Below are positions 1 through 12,170 of a DNA stretch of 64,000 nucleotides, one piece after another. The notes under the pieces are model-generated. The model did not search any database. It was not told where the DNA came from and saw only the letters and a list, made by a program, of their open reading frames with translations. Source of the stretch: Limnanthes douglasii subsp. nivea (Eukaryota > Streptophyta > Magnoliopsida > Brassicales > Limnanthaceae); NCBI GenBank assembly GCA_036936605.1, contig JAUPFV010000005.1, forward strand, positions 123,932,453-123,996,452, read 5' to 3'. The translations under genes and the position numbers were made by a program. Position 1 is the stretch's first letter; every line of letters starts with the position of its first letter.

Positions 1-236
1 ATCTTGATAACATCAACTACTTTGTTTACGTGGCCTTCCATGGTATCTTTCCACCCCTCAAGAGACTCATTTGTTAAGTACTCTTCATCAACGCGCATAA
101 GGAAATCGCCTACTCGCTTCTCCATGCGTACCAACCTTGCTTCGAGGCTCGATTGCGTATCTTTAGATTTTGCCTTTTTCTTAATTTGGCCTTCAGTACC
201 TCTCTCTGTGGTGATGTCGTTGGTTGGGTCAGCCAT
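1..236 (-). CDS. Element Q: N-terminal gag fragment, runs off window
   Basis: Read on the minus strand from the ATG at 236-234, the frame stays open for 78 codons to the window edge. The peptide starts MADPTND and is charged, with a short heptad-like stretch (LEARLVRMEKRVGDFL), as in N-terminal segments of plant gypsy Gag. It begins 15 bases after a primer-binding-site-like sequence and 33 bases after an LTR boundary, which is where gag should start. No conserved Gag core is visible because the element continues left of base 1. That it is gag is inferred from position more than from sequence. No stops or frameshifts are seen, unlike most coding remnants here, so Q may be fairly young. Confidence 0.6.
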   Translation of the reverse strand, partial: MADPTNDITTERGTEGQIKKKAKSKDTQSSLEARLVRMEKRVGDFLMRVDEEYLTNESLEGWKDTMEGHVNKVVDVIK

Positions 237-250
237 TTCAAATTATTGCA

Positions 251-265
251 CCTGTTCTGATACCA
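251..265 (-). promoter_or_regulatory. Element Q primer-binding site (initiator tRNA-Met type)
   Basis: The minus strand reads TGGTATCAGAACAGG, three bases inside the LTR end. The first ten bases match the TGGTATCAGA start of the PBS complementary to plant initiator tRNA-Met; the next bases differ from the common AGC form. This fixes the LTR at 269-777 as the 5' LTR of a minus-strand element. Confidence 0.7.
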
Positions 266-439
266 AACTGTCACGGGCTTAGATTTTGACTAGTCTGTGT
301 GGCACTTGAACTCTTCAAGTTAGCCTAAAAGATTGAAGGAATGGGACATTTAGAGCTTTAGAGAGAGTAAGTGTATTATATTTCTAGAGAGATAAAGTAA
401 AATCCTTGGATGTTTGAGGAGCAAATGAAGCTCTCCTCC

Positions 440-446
440 TTATATA
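440..446 (-). promoter_or_regulatory. Element Q LTR TATA box
   Basis: The minus strand reads TATATAA within CCTATATAAGG. It lies downstream of the heat-shock-element cluster and about 170 bases from the LTR's 3' end, leaving room for an R-U5 segment. Transcription would start around 405-415 and run toward base 1. This is a prediction from motif and position. Confidence 0.55.
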
Positions 447-460
447 GGTTCCATGGATGA

Positions 461-683
461 TTCTAGAAGATTTTCTAGAATCATCTCTTTCTGGAAGCTT
501 CCTCTAATTACAATACATGTCTAGATAATAAAGGAAAATTCTAGATTACAAGGAAAGTTCTATAATATCCTAGAATGTTCTTGAGGCTTCTAGAATGTTC
601 CAGAAGTGATGTAGAGTCTTCTAGAAGGATGCGGGGCATTCTAGAATCTTGGGGTTTCTCCATTGATGAAGAGTCTTCCAGAA
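461..683. promoter_or_regulatory. Heat-shock-element cluster in element Q LTR
   Basis: Heat-shock factor trimers bind alternating GAA and TTC units spaced by two bases. At 588-605 the sequence is TTCtaGAAtgTTCcaGAA, a perfect four-unit site. At 489-501 it is TTCtgGAAgcTTC, a perfect three-unit site. Near-perfect or two-unit sites lie at 461-468, 473-480, 573-580, 619-626, 639-646 and 676-683. All lie upstream of the minus-strand TATA box at 440-446, at promoter distances. The cluster resembles the arrangement in heat-activated plant LTRs such as ONSEN, which is a copia element, so resemblance is in promoter logic only. Function is inferred. Confidence 0.7.
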
Positions 684-777
684 TCTTATATAAATAACTC
701 TCCAGGTTATTCTAGGTACGTCCAAGGAACCTCGCAGGACGGTCTGTCTATAGAGGGAGATTCGACGGGCCGTGACA

Positions 778-2670
778 ATTTGTTTCTAGACAATGGCTCT
801 GCTTCGGCCCACTTTGTAAAATAGTCCACTGCAACAATTATCATTTTTCGCCCTCCAGATACCATTGACAAAGGTCCCACTATATCTATTCCCCATCAAT
901 CAAACAGAATGGCTTCGGTAATGGACATAAGTGAAATTGTTGGCTTATGAATAGAATTAGAAAATCTTTGACAACTATCACAACTTCGAACCAAATTCTC
1001 GGTATCGTTTATGATTAAAGGCCAATAAAACCCTTAAGCAAAACTCGACTAGTTAATGACTTAAACCCATAGTGCGTTGATCATTCTCCATCATGCAACT
1101 CTAATAAAATATCCTGTGATTCCTATTTATTCAAACATCGTAGTAAAGGTCTATTCAATGCTTTCTTATACAAAACTCCATCCAAAACTATGTCGCCAAA
1201 ATATTTGCCTCGCAATATTTTAACCAATTGTGCATCTTCAGGCAACTCTCCTCTAATAAAAAAAATTCAAAATATCAGTTCTCCAGTCGGCTCTGTCTAT
1301 ATCAGGGTTGACAAACAGCTTCTCAATATATTTAAAATGGTCTGATTGAACTAAATTCGTAGGGCTTTCTTACAGAAGAATCCACGAATACTCTTCCTTA
1401 TAATAAACATTTGCTAATGAGTCAGCCACTGTATTACTTCTTCGACTTATATGTTCCACAACAACGCGATTGAATAAAAACATCAATTTTCAAAGTTCTC
1501 GAAGATACAAAATTAGGCGATCCTTTTTTGCTTCGGAACTTCCAGATACCTGATTTGCTACTAATTGAGAATCTGTCTCTAATTAGACTGAGGTTGCTCC
1601 ACGTCTTTTTGCAGGTCTCAAACCAACTAAAGCGGTTTCGTATTCAACTTCATTACTCGAAGCGTGAAACCCAAATTAGATAGGCTGAAACATTGTTTCT
1701 CTAGATGGGGCAACTAATTGAACTCCAACGTTGTATCCCAAAACACTAGAACCGGCGTCAGTTCAAATAACCCACATTAAATTTACTAGTAAAACATCGT
1801 TGCTATCCTCTTTATTCGATCTGCTTGAATGAAATTACACAAGGAAATATGCCAAATTTTACGCTTTAGTTGCAGTTCGAGGTGTAAATGTAATATCAAA
1901 ATCTCTTAATTCTACTCACCACTTAACTATTCTTCCCAAAATATCAAGACATTGTAGAACATTTTTCAATGGAAATGAGGTCTGAACTTTGATGATATGA
2001 ACTTGAAAATAAGGGCACATCTTTCAAGCAACCACCACCAATACCAATTCCAATTTCTCAGGTTACAAATATCTTTTTTCCGCTGCCACCAAACGTTTGC
2101 TGACATAGTACACTTGCTTTGGAATTTTTTAAATCTTCACTTATCAATACTGCACTTAATGCAAAATTAGATACCGCAATGTATAAAAAGAATTGTTCTC
2201 CACTTCGAGGCTTCGATAATGATGATAATAAATCCTTAATACCTGTAAATGTTGCTTCACAATCCGATGTCTATTAAAACTTTTTCGGCCTCGCAATACT
2301 TGAAAGAAAGGAAAACATTTATGAGAGAATCTAGAAATAAATTTGTTAAGTGTTGTTAACCTTCTTGTTACAATTTGTACTTCCTCAATAGTTCGAGATG
2401 ATTTCATGGATACCATAGATTTTAACTGTTCTGGGTCAGCTTCCATCCCTCTTTCATTGATAACATAACCCAGGAATTTCCCTGATTGAACTCCAAAAGT
2501 ATATTTTTTTTCTGGATTCAATTTCAGCTTTATCGCCCTTAAATTCATAATTGTCTCCTATAAATCTTCAAAGTGTGCTTCATCCACTAAGATTTCTACC
2601 ACCATGTTACCAATGCATACCTCCATGTTTCTTCCGATCTACTAGTAAATGTTTTATTCATTAACCTTTG
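778..2670 (-). pseudogene. Fragment R: Ty3/gypsy (Tat-type) RT-RNase H-integrase remnant
   Basis: On the minus strand the order is RT, RNase H, integrase, as in Ty3/gypsy pol. RT palm residues appear near 2590-2670 (a YIDDM-like box degraded to CIGNM, preceded by LMNK). The thumb and connection are in the open stretch 2548-2156 (KLNPEK, FGVQSGKFLGYVI). RNase H residues lie near 1560-1780 (SSNEVEYE, ETDSQL). The integrase zinc region and core start lie at 800-1100 (CDSCQRF, GIDIVGP, VDYFTKWAEAEP). Many stops and frameshifts show it is dead. It is cut on the left by LTR Q inside the integrase core and ends abruptly on the right near 2670. No LTR of R was recognised. Confidence 0.85.
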
Positions 2671-2819
2671 GTATGTTAATGAAGTTTAATACTTAATATT
2701 AAAATCTAATGTATGAAAATTGTAATATAACTCACTAATTGCTAGTTTGATTACCTAAATTTTTAAATTTGTTCGTGTGGATATCGAGAAATTTGTGTCC
2801 ATAAGTGTTTATCTATTAC

Positions 2820-3893
2820 TATATGCCATAATCCTCGCCGTGGTATAACTCGACAAGGATTTTGTTATAATATTCGAGCGCCGCCGAATAAGAAACCCTT
2901 TGATAAACTTCGACGAACTCATTGGCCTTATCAGCATTTGCAAAAACTTTCATTGCATAAGAGAAAACATTCCTATTAATATGTCAAATGCATAGCATAT
3001 GAGTGGCATCCGTAAATATATCCTCTATAGTGTTCATTAAAGAAAACTCCCTATTAGTGACAATAATATTAGGCAATGCGCACATGTTGTTTTTCAACAC
3101 GTTCCTTAGAATGCTCAATCTCCACGTGTAGTTCTCTTGCTTCTTAGAGCTCATAAAAACAAAAGCGACACAAAATGTTTTTTTTCCGTCAAAGTTTGAC
3201 CAACTATTTTTTAAAAAGGCATCTTATACCTAGAAGTCTTATACATGTTATCCATTATAAGAACTTGATGCTTTTAGGATGTGCGCAATAAATCGATGCT
3301 TTTAAAATGTACAAAAAACAACTAAAGGATCTCGTCTGTTGCTTAGCTAGTTGGCTCCCAAACATAATACTTGTGTTGTTTTCACTTACCCAAGAAGTAT
3401 TGTATTTGGGTCTTGCCCGCTTTATCGACCAATTTTTTTTGACGCATGTTGTAGATCGTGCGCATTCTAGATACATTTCCGAGTCTTTAAGCTTCAAACC
3501 GCGGTATATCTGGTCGAGAACCGACTTCCGTTTGACTACGAACAAACACCTCTTTTTTAACTTTTAGTCTAGCGGCTCGTGAGCAACCATCCACAATATC
3601 AAACGTTCGGTGGTTGTGTTTCCCGTTTACCACTATCCATTTTCATTAAACGGGGAGCTCAAACACCAATTTTCCCCTTAACAAGAACGGACACCCGTAT
3701 TTTTTCGATGAACAATCTCGACGCTTCTTAACATACCTCGGTTTGTCGCACCTGAAATATATCGTAGGAGTTTTCCCACTTTTGCTACCGTCGTCGTTTT
3801 TAATAATACCAAAATGAATCCTAGTTTTTTGCTTTCCAAATCAACCCATACGACCAAATCGGGGTCGGTATATAAGGCTTCCGTGGTAAACAT
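2820..3893 (-). pseudogene. MULE / FAR1-like transposase remnant
   Basis: Minus-strand reading in several frames gives, in order, a FAR1-type N-terminal region (FTTEALYTD near 3893, GFILVLLK, later KHNH near 3580), a linker with SVLDQIYRGLKLKD, then the MULE transposase core. The core shows FAHPKSI-like text near 3280, VLIMDNMYKTSRYKMPL near 3260-3210, KQENYTW near 3140-3120, and IVTNREFSLMNTIEDIF near 3070-3010, followed by THMLCI and HINRNVF. The first catalytic Asp (IMD) is present. The second position, usually Asp in VTDRE, reads Asn. Stops and frameshifts are frequent. Terminal inverted repeats were not found, so element borders are unknown. It could descend from a domesticated FAR1/FRS gene, but decay favours a transposon relic. 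Confidence 0.8.
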
Positions 3894-4108
3894 TTTAGCA
3901 TAATTAGCAATCGAACATGGTTGTTGGTCCGATTCTTACAAAAGATATGTAATACTTGTATCGAAACATACTTAATTTTAATTTAACCTAATTGTGCATG
4001 TTATTGAATAAAATCATGTATATTTGGGCATTTAGTTGAACAAAATCGTGAGGATAGATTCCTTGATTTTGACAAAATCGCAAAGGCATTGTTTGCGATT
4101 TGTCAAAA

Positions 4109-4354
4109 TCACGAGGTCCTTATTCGCGATTTTGACATGAACATCAAACCCATATTCATGCAATTTCGTGAAATATAGGCTCGCAATTCGTCCATTTTAT
4201 GGCACAATGAGTGCGATAATCGCATTGAAAGCATACAATTTTTGAAAAATACATCGACTTTGATTTCAAGATGGTCCGTCAAAGGTTCCTCCTTCTCCGT
4301 TTTAAAATCATCCACATTGCAACTAAAATCGCCATTCAAATCACTCAAATCCAT
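4109..4354 (-). pseudogene. Possible N-terminal piece of the MULE/FAR1-like gene
   Basis: The 81-codon minus-strand frame starts MDLSDLNGDFSCNVDDF and is acidic. It lies 216 bases upstream of the FAR1-type region and in the same orientation, as expected for the N-terminal part or first exon of the same gene. Only the first half or so looks like protein; the end runs into different sequence. No family match can be confirmed by eye. The separating stretch 3894-4108 contains short G/C runs with the word CGATTTTGAC repeated but no clear splice pair. Confidence 0.35.
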
Positions 4355-6897
4355 ACATTTTGGTTTTTTTGATAGTATATTAAGTTTAGAGCGATGTTTG
4401 ATCGAAAAAAAGAAGATTTTTTTTTTAATTTTTAACTTAAAAATTGGTTTTTATACCAGAGAAGTAAAATAATCCTTTCACATAATGAAAGAAAAAATTT
4501 GAACCTAAGTTCATTATACCAAAATGGAATCTGAAAATAAATCTTGCCCAAAAAACCAAAATCCAACAACAAAATAAATGTACCACAGAACAAAGAAAGG
4601 TTAAAAAAAAAGGCATGAAAAAGACGGACTACAAAACTTCTATGCCCCTTTTCTCTCCACCCATTCTTTCTATTTTCTTCGCTTATTCATGATTATGTTT
4701 CATCATATAGTTTATACAAATTAAATTAATCCTATTAAAAAAATACAACTTGAGAATTAAGAGCATCCCCTGCTATTATAATAGGGGAAAATAAAAGGAT
4801 TTAACAAAAAAAATTGCATTAAATTAATGGAGAACGTGTAAATTGTGGAGTTTAAGGAGGGGAAATTGAGTCCTTTGGTGAAAGATATCCATAGGATCGC
4901 AGGATTGGATGATTTATACATCAAGATCCTTTGTGAGCAGAGGGCACTGTATCCATTAACCATATCATCTAATCACCCACCACCCTGTTTTTCCTTTTAC
5001 CTTTTTCTTTTGTGTCTTTAGGAGTGGGTTAGTGAATGACTGAAATGAGAATATGACTATACAACCCACGTATTACACTTGTTTCTTTCTTTTGTATTCT
5101 ACAAGCCTCCTCAACTTTTGTCCCCTACCGTCTGCCTAATTTGCTTGCCAATTAAGTCTTTGGATTTTCCTTTCCGGACCCGCCTTCTCTATTCATATCG
5201 AGTCGAGATTTCAAGTTGAATTTAGCCTATAAACACGTTTCTCCATATTCAACCAAATTATTCGGTTGAGTCTTCTCTTATAGACTAGAGTTATGATTGT
5301 TTGGAAAATACGTAAGATTTTGTGTGCCGAGTAATCCAAAATAAAATTTTATAGTTAGAGCAAAATGTATGGTATTTGTTTTATTTTTAGTTTTGTAACA
5401 AGTATTTTAATATGAATATAATTGGTATCATGCTTTTTTAAATCTATATAATCATTTTAATTGCTAATAACATATTATATTTAGTATTTTTAGAATATTT
5501 TATTACACTTTGTTTTATATTTTTTTTTATAAAAATCATAAAATAAATATAAAAACATTGATTGATTAGAAAATATTTTTTTGGTTGTATAAAATATAAT
5601 AATATATGCTTAGGATATATGCCTCTCAAATAAAATTCAAAGTAGGAACCTAGCTAACATAATGATTAGAATTCAAAACACACCGAAAGTGAAGGCCATA
5701 AAAAGAAAAGTGCAAAACAAAAAAAATAGAAAATAAAAAGAATTGTGAAAATTTATAAATTAATTAGTATTAGTTAACTCAACCATGAGATCTTTAAGCT
5801 CGCGAATTCATAGCGGATCACAAAGGAGCTTGTGAAGTGGTTGTGTGTAGTCGGGAAGGCCCCGAAAGAGAATTAAAGTTTCAGGGTTGAAGCCTCCCAA
5901 ATGAATCGGGAGAATGGATACTCTGCCAAACGAAGGTTGATAGATTAAGCGGAACTATTGCACAAGACAGAGTTTAGACCTGTATTATAACCTCAAGATA
6001 TTTGTCTCTCTAGTGGAGATCTTCCCTTAGATAGTCAATCATATAATGAAGAAGGGTATAATGATATCAAACTTGTTCCAAACGAAATTGGTCCAAGTAA
6101 CCAAATGGTCGAGCTGCATATAACATGGTAGGTATTTCTTATAGTAAAAAATTTACCATTCTGGTGGAGAATCCAAATTTTAATTTTCTCCATGTTTGAA
6201 AGAGTGTGTCATAAACTAATAGAGCTACTGATTTCTTGTTCGTTTAATCTGCTAGAAGAGCGAATCTAAGCAGACTAGTTCTAAGTACCATTCAAGATCG
6301 TGTCATGTATTTTATTGTTAATGTTTATTCTAACATAACGAATAATACTAGGACCATTATGGTCAACTAAGGAATTAAAGAACAACAAAGGATCATGCCA
6401 GAGGGAAGTGAAGTTTTCGTTTCTGAATTCAGATATGTAAAGCTCCGCAACAATCGATCTCAGGTTGAGACTTTACCTTCACCTTAACTACGGGAGTAAT
6501 CGACAAGTATGTTTAAGAGCTGTTTGTTTTTAACCTTTTGAGAACTAATTCAATCACGCATAATTGAAATGAACTTGTCACTCAAAATGGACTAAATATG
6601 TTTGATGTTGGATTTCAAACTCTCATCTATAATCTCAAAACGGCCATTAAGTAAGAACAAAAACTCTATACCATACTATTTTAACAAATGAGTTCTTCAT
6701 TTTTTCTAAACAATAATTTTTTTATTGTTCTTTGTATTAATTAATTTATTTTAAATATTATTAAAAATGAATCTAGCTATAAATTCAATATTTCTTTTTT
6801 ACAAAAGATAGATGTGTAATGCATAAAAATTATCATTTAAATAAAATAAAATATAAAACATATAATATTTTTCGATTTGTTTAACATTTTTCAATCA

Positions 6898-6932
<35 letters not shown>

Positions 6933-7600
6933 TTGTATTTAGCTCATATAATAACATATCTTGTGAATATTTTTAATTACATGTTTTTTATAAGTTTTTT
7001 TTATTTAACAAATAAAAAGTATTCGTTACTTTAGTTTAAAAGATAAAAGAAAAATAGAAAAAAATTTAAAAACATTAAAAACATCTAAAAAATAAAATAA
7101 AAGCGAATTCAAAAAATCAAAACAGAAAAATAAATTTAATACGAATAAAAACAATATCAACCTCTTCAAATGACGAATAACCTACAAAAATAAAATAGAC
7201 CTAAGTGATGTATGGAAGCAATTAAATAAAAAACATACAAGAAAGACATTAAACATTATCAAGTGAAAATCTAAAAAACAAACTTCATAACAATCCACTT
7301 CTTTGAAGCAGATATGATTGTTTTTCTCAATAATACTAAATCTATTCTGATAGGAAAATTTGTATTACGAACGTTGGAAGAAAATATCTCAAATATATGT
7401 CTAATGGTAATTTATCAATCCAACAAGAAAAGATATTTTAATATGATTGTAATCATATTTATATTAGTTATAAATTGGTTTATCTTTCCTCCTAATCACA
7501 TAACTCCATTAATCACGACTATGGACCCACATTTAGGTCATTATTTTGGTTATAGTAAGTTACGTGGAATATTTAAACATAAATATTTCTTGTAACTCTT
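4355..7600. other. AT-rich spacer without recognisable gene
   Basis: This stretch is strongly AT-rich with many A and T runs. No frame carries a recognisable protein family, and the short open frames look like chance. A slightly more balanced segment lies at 5790-6500 but reads as stop-ridden in all frames I tried. A GAGCATCCCC start near 4760 recalls MITE ends, but no partner inverted repeat was found. The only clear internal structure is the AT microsatellite at 6902-6929. Confidence 0.6.
6902..6929. repeat. (AT)14 microsatellite
   Basis: An uninterrupted AT dinucleotide run of 28 bases inside AT-rich spacer. It is likely length-polymorphic and has no evident functional context. Confidence 0.95.
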
Positions 7601-7639
7601 GACTCCCTTAAGAGCTCTTTATTGCATGTTGATCGTGGT

Positions 7640-8010
7640 AATGCTTAACTGGCATTCATTATTTGATTAACCTTGATCGAATTATGTTATTCATTTTGTC
7701 TAGCCTCTGCTCGTAAAGTTGATCGCTTGGATAGATTATGTTTGGATTTATTAGTTTCTACATATGACCTATGCTCGGTCATCTTACTGGTTGGGAAGGT
7801 CTCGGTTGGGTTATACTCGTCTACCCGTGTGATTTATGTTCGGTCACGCTTTATAGGATGACCTCGGTATCGCATGGTTATGCCTCGGTACGCTTGTGCT
7901 GATATTTCCCAATGGTTCACATGTCGCCTTGATATGATGCGGGTACCCCTCGGTTAGGCCTCGGCGCAGTCCCCACTATGTGCTTGTGCTGCTCGGTTTT
8001 TTACAATATA
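7640..8010. other. TCGGT-rich segment, possibly old LTR sequence
   Basis: This is a G/C-richer island in AT-rich spacer. The word CTCGGT or its near forms recurs about eight times (for example 7773, 7801, 7862, 7885 and 7949). The opposite strand gives repeated CCGAG words, of the kind also present in the W-type LTR near 56990-57145. No TG...CA termini, primer site or partner copy could be paired. An LTR remnant is the best guess, with low certainty. Confidence 0.25.
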
Positions 8011-8219
8011 GTTATATTGTTTCCAATGACATCTACTCTAAAAATGGCTACCTTATCAAGAAAGACCGCAAATGCATATAATTCAAACATTTCTTGAAAT
8101 GTTTTTCTATTCAATGGTTATTTTAGCATAGCATCTTGGGAGTAAAGACAAATTATAATTGAGATTGATCAGTAATAAACCTACGTAAACTTTGGAAGAG
8201 GAATGTCTAGCCTGTATGC

Positions 8220-8883
8220 CAACATTAAATGAGACTTTTAAAATGGTATTCATGATTCAATACAATATGTGAGCCACATGTGACTACATTTTAGGTTATT
8301 TTTCCAAACATTCCGGAATACTTATATAATCATGATATTATCTACAATATTTCTAAGATTATAGGTAGACCTTTAAATATCTAGATTCCAACCAGATATA
8401 AAGTTAAAATTGATGTATCCAAGACTTTAAAGTAAAAATAATTCGACTGAATTTGGGGGTTAGGATGGTATTTAGTTGGATATCATCTATGAGAATAAAC
8501 TTTCATGTATGTCTTCTTTTTATCTTGGACATAATGTGGAACAACTTAGAAAACATATCAAACGAATTAACAAATTAAAATCTATCGTAGTTATAAATTC
8601 ATTAGCTGATAGTTAAGAATCCCAAGCTATTAACCAACCAATAAATATTGGACAAAATATTAATATACCTGAAGTTACTATGAGTAATTGTAACGAAAAA
8701 TCAATAAATTTAAACAATTTTAAACAATCCAAACTTGAAAGAAATGGAACAATAAATAACAAAACAACCATTAATCATAACTCATTATCAATAGAGGATT
8801 TAAACCCTGAAATAATAAAGGCTCCACACTCAATAGAGTTGGGAATTACCCTTACCTCCAACAATGATGTAGTTTGTAATTAG
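8220..8883 (+). pseudogene. LINE-1 copy: ORF1 (gag-like, zinc-knuckle) remnant
   Basis: Broken frames give the typical plant L1 ORF1 C-terminal pattern: a segment near 8365-8440 (IGRPLNI, IPTRYKVKIDVSKTL), then a tryptophan-rich stretch, then a degenerate zinc knuckle near 8510-8560 (CMSSFYLGHNVEQL; the later cysteines are lost). The last part, 8680-8883, is open for 67 codons and ends TAG. In plant L1 elements this protein binds RNA in the ribonucleoprotein particle. Several stops precede the knuckle. It lies upstream of, and in line with, the RT remnant at 9390. Confidence 0.65.
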
Positions 8884-9389
8884 CATGTTACAACCTCTCT
8901 AAAGTTCACCCTTACATGAAGCCTTCATGCTTCTTCATCCTTTCGGAAAACATGACATAAATCCATAATTTATAAAAGTCATTAATAAGAAAATAAGAAA
9001 AACCAAATTAAAACCTATCAAAGGCTTACTTAACATTAAGCCAATGAATTTCAAAGGGTCAGCAAGACCATCTACCTCTGATGACCATTAAAATACTTAA
9101 TAGGAATGTTGAAGTGTAGGTAATAAAGAAACAATTAGAAGGATAAAACAAATACAAAAACTGAAAAAACAAATATAGATAATACAAGGAATTTGGCATG
9201 AAGGAATACAAATAATTGGATCCAAGGAATTTGGCATGAAGGATGTTTTTGTTTGAAGAGAAAAATATTATTGGATATTTGGTTTGTAATTATATTAAAA
9301 AACTATTAGCATCTTCTAATTTTGTAAACTAATTAATGATTTAGACAACTAATTTCTCCTAAATATCCATTCATTAGAAGAAATTCATA

Positions 9390-12170
9390 TTTGAGTCCAT
9401 GATGTCACTATTAATAGTGTTGCTGAAATTGATGGGTTCAATGCAGCATTTTATCAAATATGGTGGCCAATCATCCACAAAGACCTGTATTCTGCTGTGG
9501 TGGATAATATTTCTGGTAATAATGGTCCAAATGGTATTTTTTCAACTACAATTTTCCTTATTTATAAAACTAAAAATCTCAAACTATGGAAGGACTTTAG
9601 ACTTATTAGTTTATCTTTTGTTTTTAATAAAATACTACCCAAAACATTAAATGATAAACTTTCGAAGATCTTACCTAAAATAATCTATTATGAACAATGA
9701 GGCTTCGTTCATAGAAGAAACATCCATGAACATATACTTTTGTCCAAAGAACTATTAAATGATATAAACAAGAAAACATAGGTCGTAAAATACTTCTTAA
9801 AGGTTATTTAAGCATTTGCATTTTTCAACAAATTTATAACACCTATAAAAAACAACATAAATCCTGTATTTTTCTCTATAATTATAAATAGAGAGCTAAG
9901 ATGTTAGTTTAAAGGATTCAATAGTATATGGCATGGGGGTCCCATCTCCCCTAACGTATTCATAGTAGGAGAAAAGCTCCTTATAAGAGGCATTAAATAT
10001 TGTTCAATGCGAATTAGGAGATGAAATACAGAACTAGAGCTTTATAGATATAAACTATCGTGCATTTGTAGATGACTTTATCGTCTTTGCAAATGGTTCA
10101 ATTAACAACATTAATAAAATAAACAACTTCTTGCAGCTATATCAAAATACATCTGAACAATCTATAAACAAAGATAAATCTAGTATCATTAAATCAACAA
10201 GAATTTATGAGAATAAAATAAGACTAATTATAGCTGTAACAGGTTTTAAAAACAGCACACTACCATTAAAATATTATGAGTCTCAGTTCTCAATAGTAAC
10301 AAAGCTAGTTATTATGATGAAGAGGTTAACAAAATTAGAGTTCAAATTCAGTACTGATGTTGTATTTTAATTATGATGAAGTGGTTAACAAAATTAGAGT
10401 TAATGTACATCCTCTCCTACCATACTCAATGTTGTATTTTACCTAAGACTGTCATTAGGAGGATTGAAAACCTTTACAATTGATTTCTTTGGGGTTCAAA
10501 AAACTTTTCTAATGCTATAATATTAAAAACAATTGGTAATCTATATGTAAGAGATGTGAGGAAGGTGGTTGCAATATAATAAGAATCAGTAATATACAAG
10601 ATATCTTCTTCTGCAAGCGTTGGTTCAAGTTTTGTTAAATAAATATATTTAGGCTAAGTTTATGCACTTAGTGTATTGCCCCTCCATTCATCCTCTCCAA
10701 TTACAGACACGCTCTAAAGGATCTAAGAATTAGATAATGATATCTTCTATCAAAGATATTGCTAAGTCATTTATATTCTGGAATTTAGTTAAAGGTAACA
10801 TCGAATTTTGGCTTGAAAAATGGTTCAAAAATTATCTCTTGATCATTTTATCAAACACCACTAGCAATACTTGGTATCATAAAGAGAAAGTCTCTACTTT
10901 CTGGTAAAATGAAAATTAGGATATAATAACTTAACTCTTTTATCATTAACTCTCATACTAGAAAAATAAAAAACCTTAAAATTCATGACGAAGTAAAAGA
11001 TAAAATAATATGGAATTTATCCAATAATGGTGATTTCAATTCCAGATCTACTTGGAATCATATTAGAAACAATGGTAAATTTTAACTATCTTTCGGAAGG
11101 TTTCGAACAACACAACTCCGACTAAATACTCTTTCTTTCTATGGAGGATTCTAAAGGATGGATTTCAGTTGATTGAAATGTATAAAAATAAAGCTTTAGC
11201 CTTGCATCCGAATGTTAATTTTGTCATAATATAGAAACAACTAATTCACTTATATGTTAACTATCTAGTATCGTGGGAATTTTTGAGTCGCTTTGGTGGA
11301 TTATTTGGCCTCACTCTATGAAGATTTATAACTATCTGACATCTTATAAGGTGCTGATTTTGGTCAGCAAACAATACCACATACATCAGAAAAATTATCT
11401 CTTATGAACATGCTGGTCCATTTGGCATTTTAGAAATATAGCAAAATAGAATATAACAATCTACTAATGCTAACGCTATCCTAGATAAAATATCTTATAT
11501 TATATCTTGACTAGATAATGATAATTTGCTTAAAAGAAATACTGAAAGGGTGACATTAAGACTATTGCTAACTTAGGACTACTTTCATCTTAATAAACCA
11601 AATAAGAGTGGTATTTTTAGATGATTACCTCAATCTAGGAACATGTTTAAGAGAAACTCAGATAGGTATTGTTTATTAAATAGTGAGGTTAGTGGGTGTA
11701 AAATTATAAGGAGGAGAAATGAAGATACCATTGCTGCTTATGGTAGAATTTACGATAAGTAATCATCAATAATTGTTGAATATCGGTTTTTACTTGATGG
11801 ACTTCTAATATGAAATAAAAAATGAACGACTCAATTGGATATCGAAATTGATTCATCTATTTTGATTGATATATTTGTAAATAGAACAACTTCATGGTTC
11901 TTAGTCTCAGCCACATATTGTTGTAGGAAACTAATATCTCCATCTATAAATATCAAACATATCTTAGAGAATAAAATCAAGCTACCGATTAGCTAGCTCC
12001 TTGAACTATAAAATTTAAAATGAAGCAAGATTTTTCAACTCATCAAGTACTAAATCCTCTTAACGTTATTATATTACTGGAAAGTCTTGGATTTGGCTAC
12101 TTAAGAGTTTATAAATAACAAATATATTTAAACTTTTCGATTGATTGGCTGTAATATATAATCATTGACA
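9390..12170 (+). pseudogene. LINE-1 copy: ORF2 reverse transcriptase remnant
   Basis: Plus-strand frames read in order as an L1-type RT: GFNAAFYQIWWPII near 9436, FRLISLSFVFNKILPK near 9596, LSKILPKIIYYEQ near 9660, GFVHRRNIHEHIL near 9702, then the catalytic box as AFVDDFIVFANG near 10062 (family consensus Y/FADD). NKDKSS follows near 10160, and a zf-RVT-like text (NGDFNSRSTWNHI) near 11030. The endonuclease domain expected between 8880 and 9390 is not visible, so it is deleted or unrecognisable. Stops and frameshifts are numerous. The 3' end is set only approximately by loss of similarity; no poly-A tail or target-site duplication was found. Confidence 0.75.

Larger units (their letters stand above)
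269..777 (-). repeat. Element Q 5' LTR (509 bp)
   Basis: The boundaries are set by an inverted terminal pair, TGTCACGG at 269 and CCGTGACA ending at 777, so the LTR starts TG and ends CA on either strand. The primer-binding site follows on the minus strand. A minus-strand TATA box lies at 440-446. Its upstream side (U3, higher coordinates) is packed with TTCTAGAA-type palindromes. The LTR interrupts the integrase region of fragment R. The partner LTR and the second target-site copy lie outside the window, so the duplication (starting AATTT at 778) cannot be tested. Confidence 0.8.

Noticed and set aside
4757..4963. GAGCATCCCC start suggesting a MITE near 4760
   Set aside because: No matching inverted end or target-site duplication within several hundred bases.
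7314..7595. 93-codon plus-strand frame as a possible small gene
   Set aside because: Hydrophobic, AT-driven text in AT-rich spacer with no family signature and no promoter or homologous copy.
9399..9650. 83-codon frame overlapping the LINE RT
   Set aside because: It is shifted by one base from the frame that carries the RT motifs FRLISL and NKILPK.
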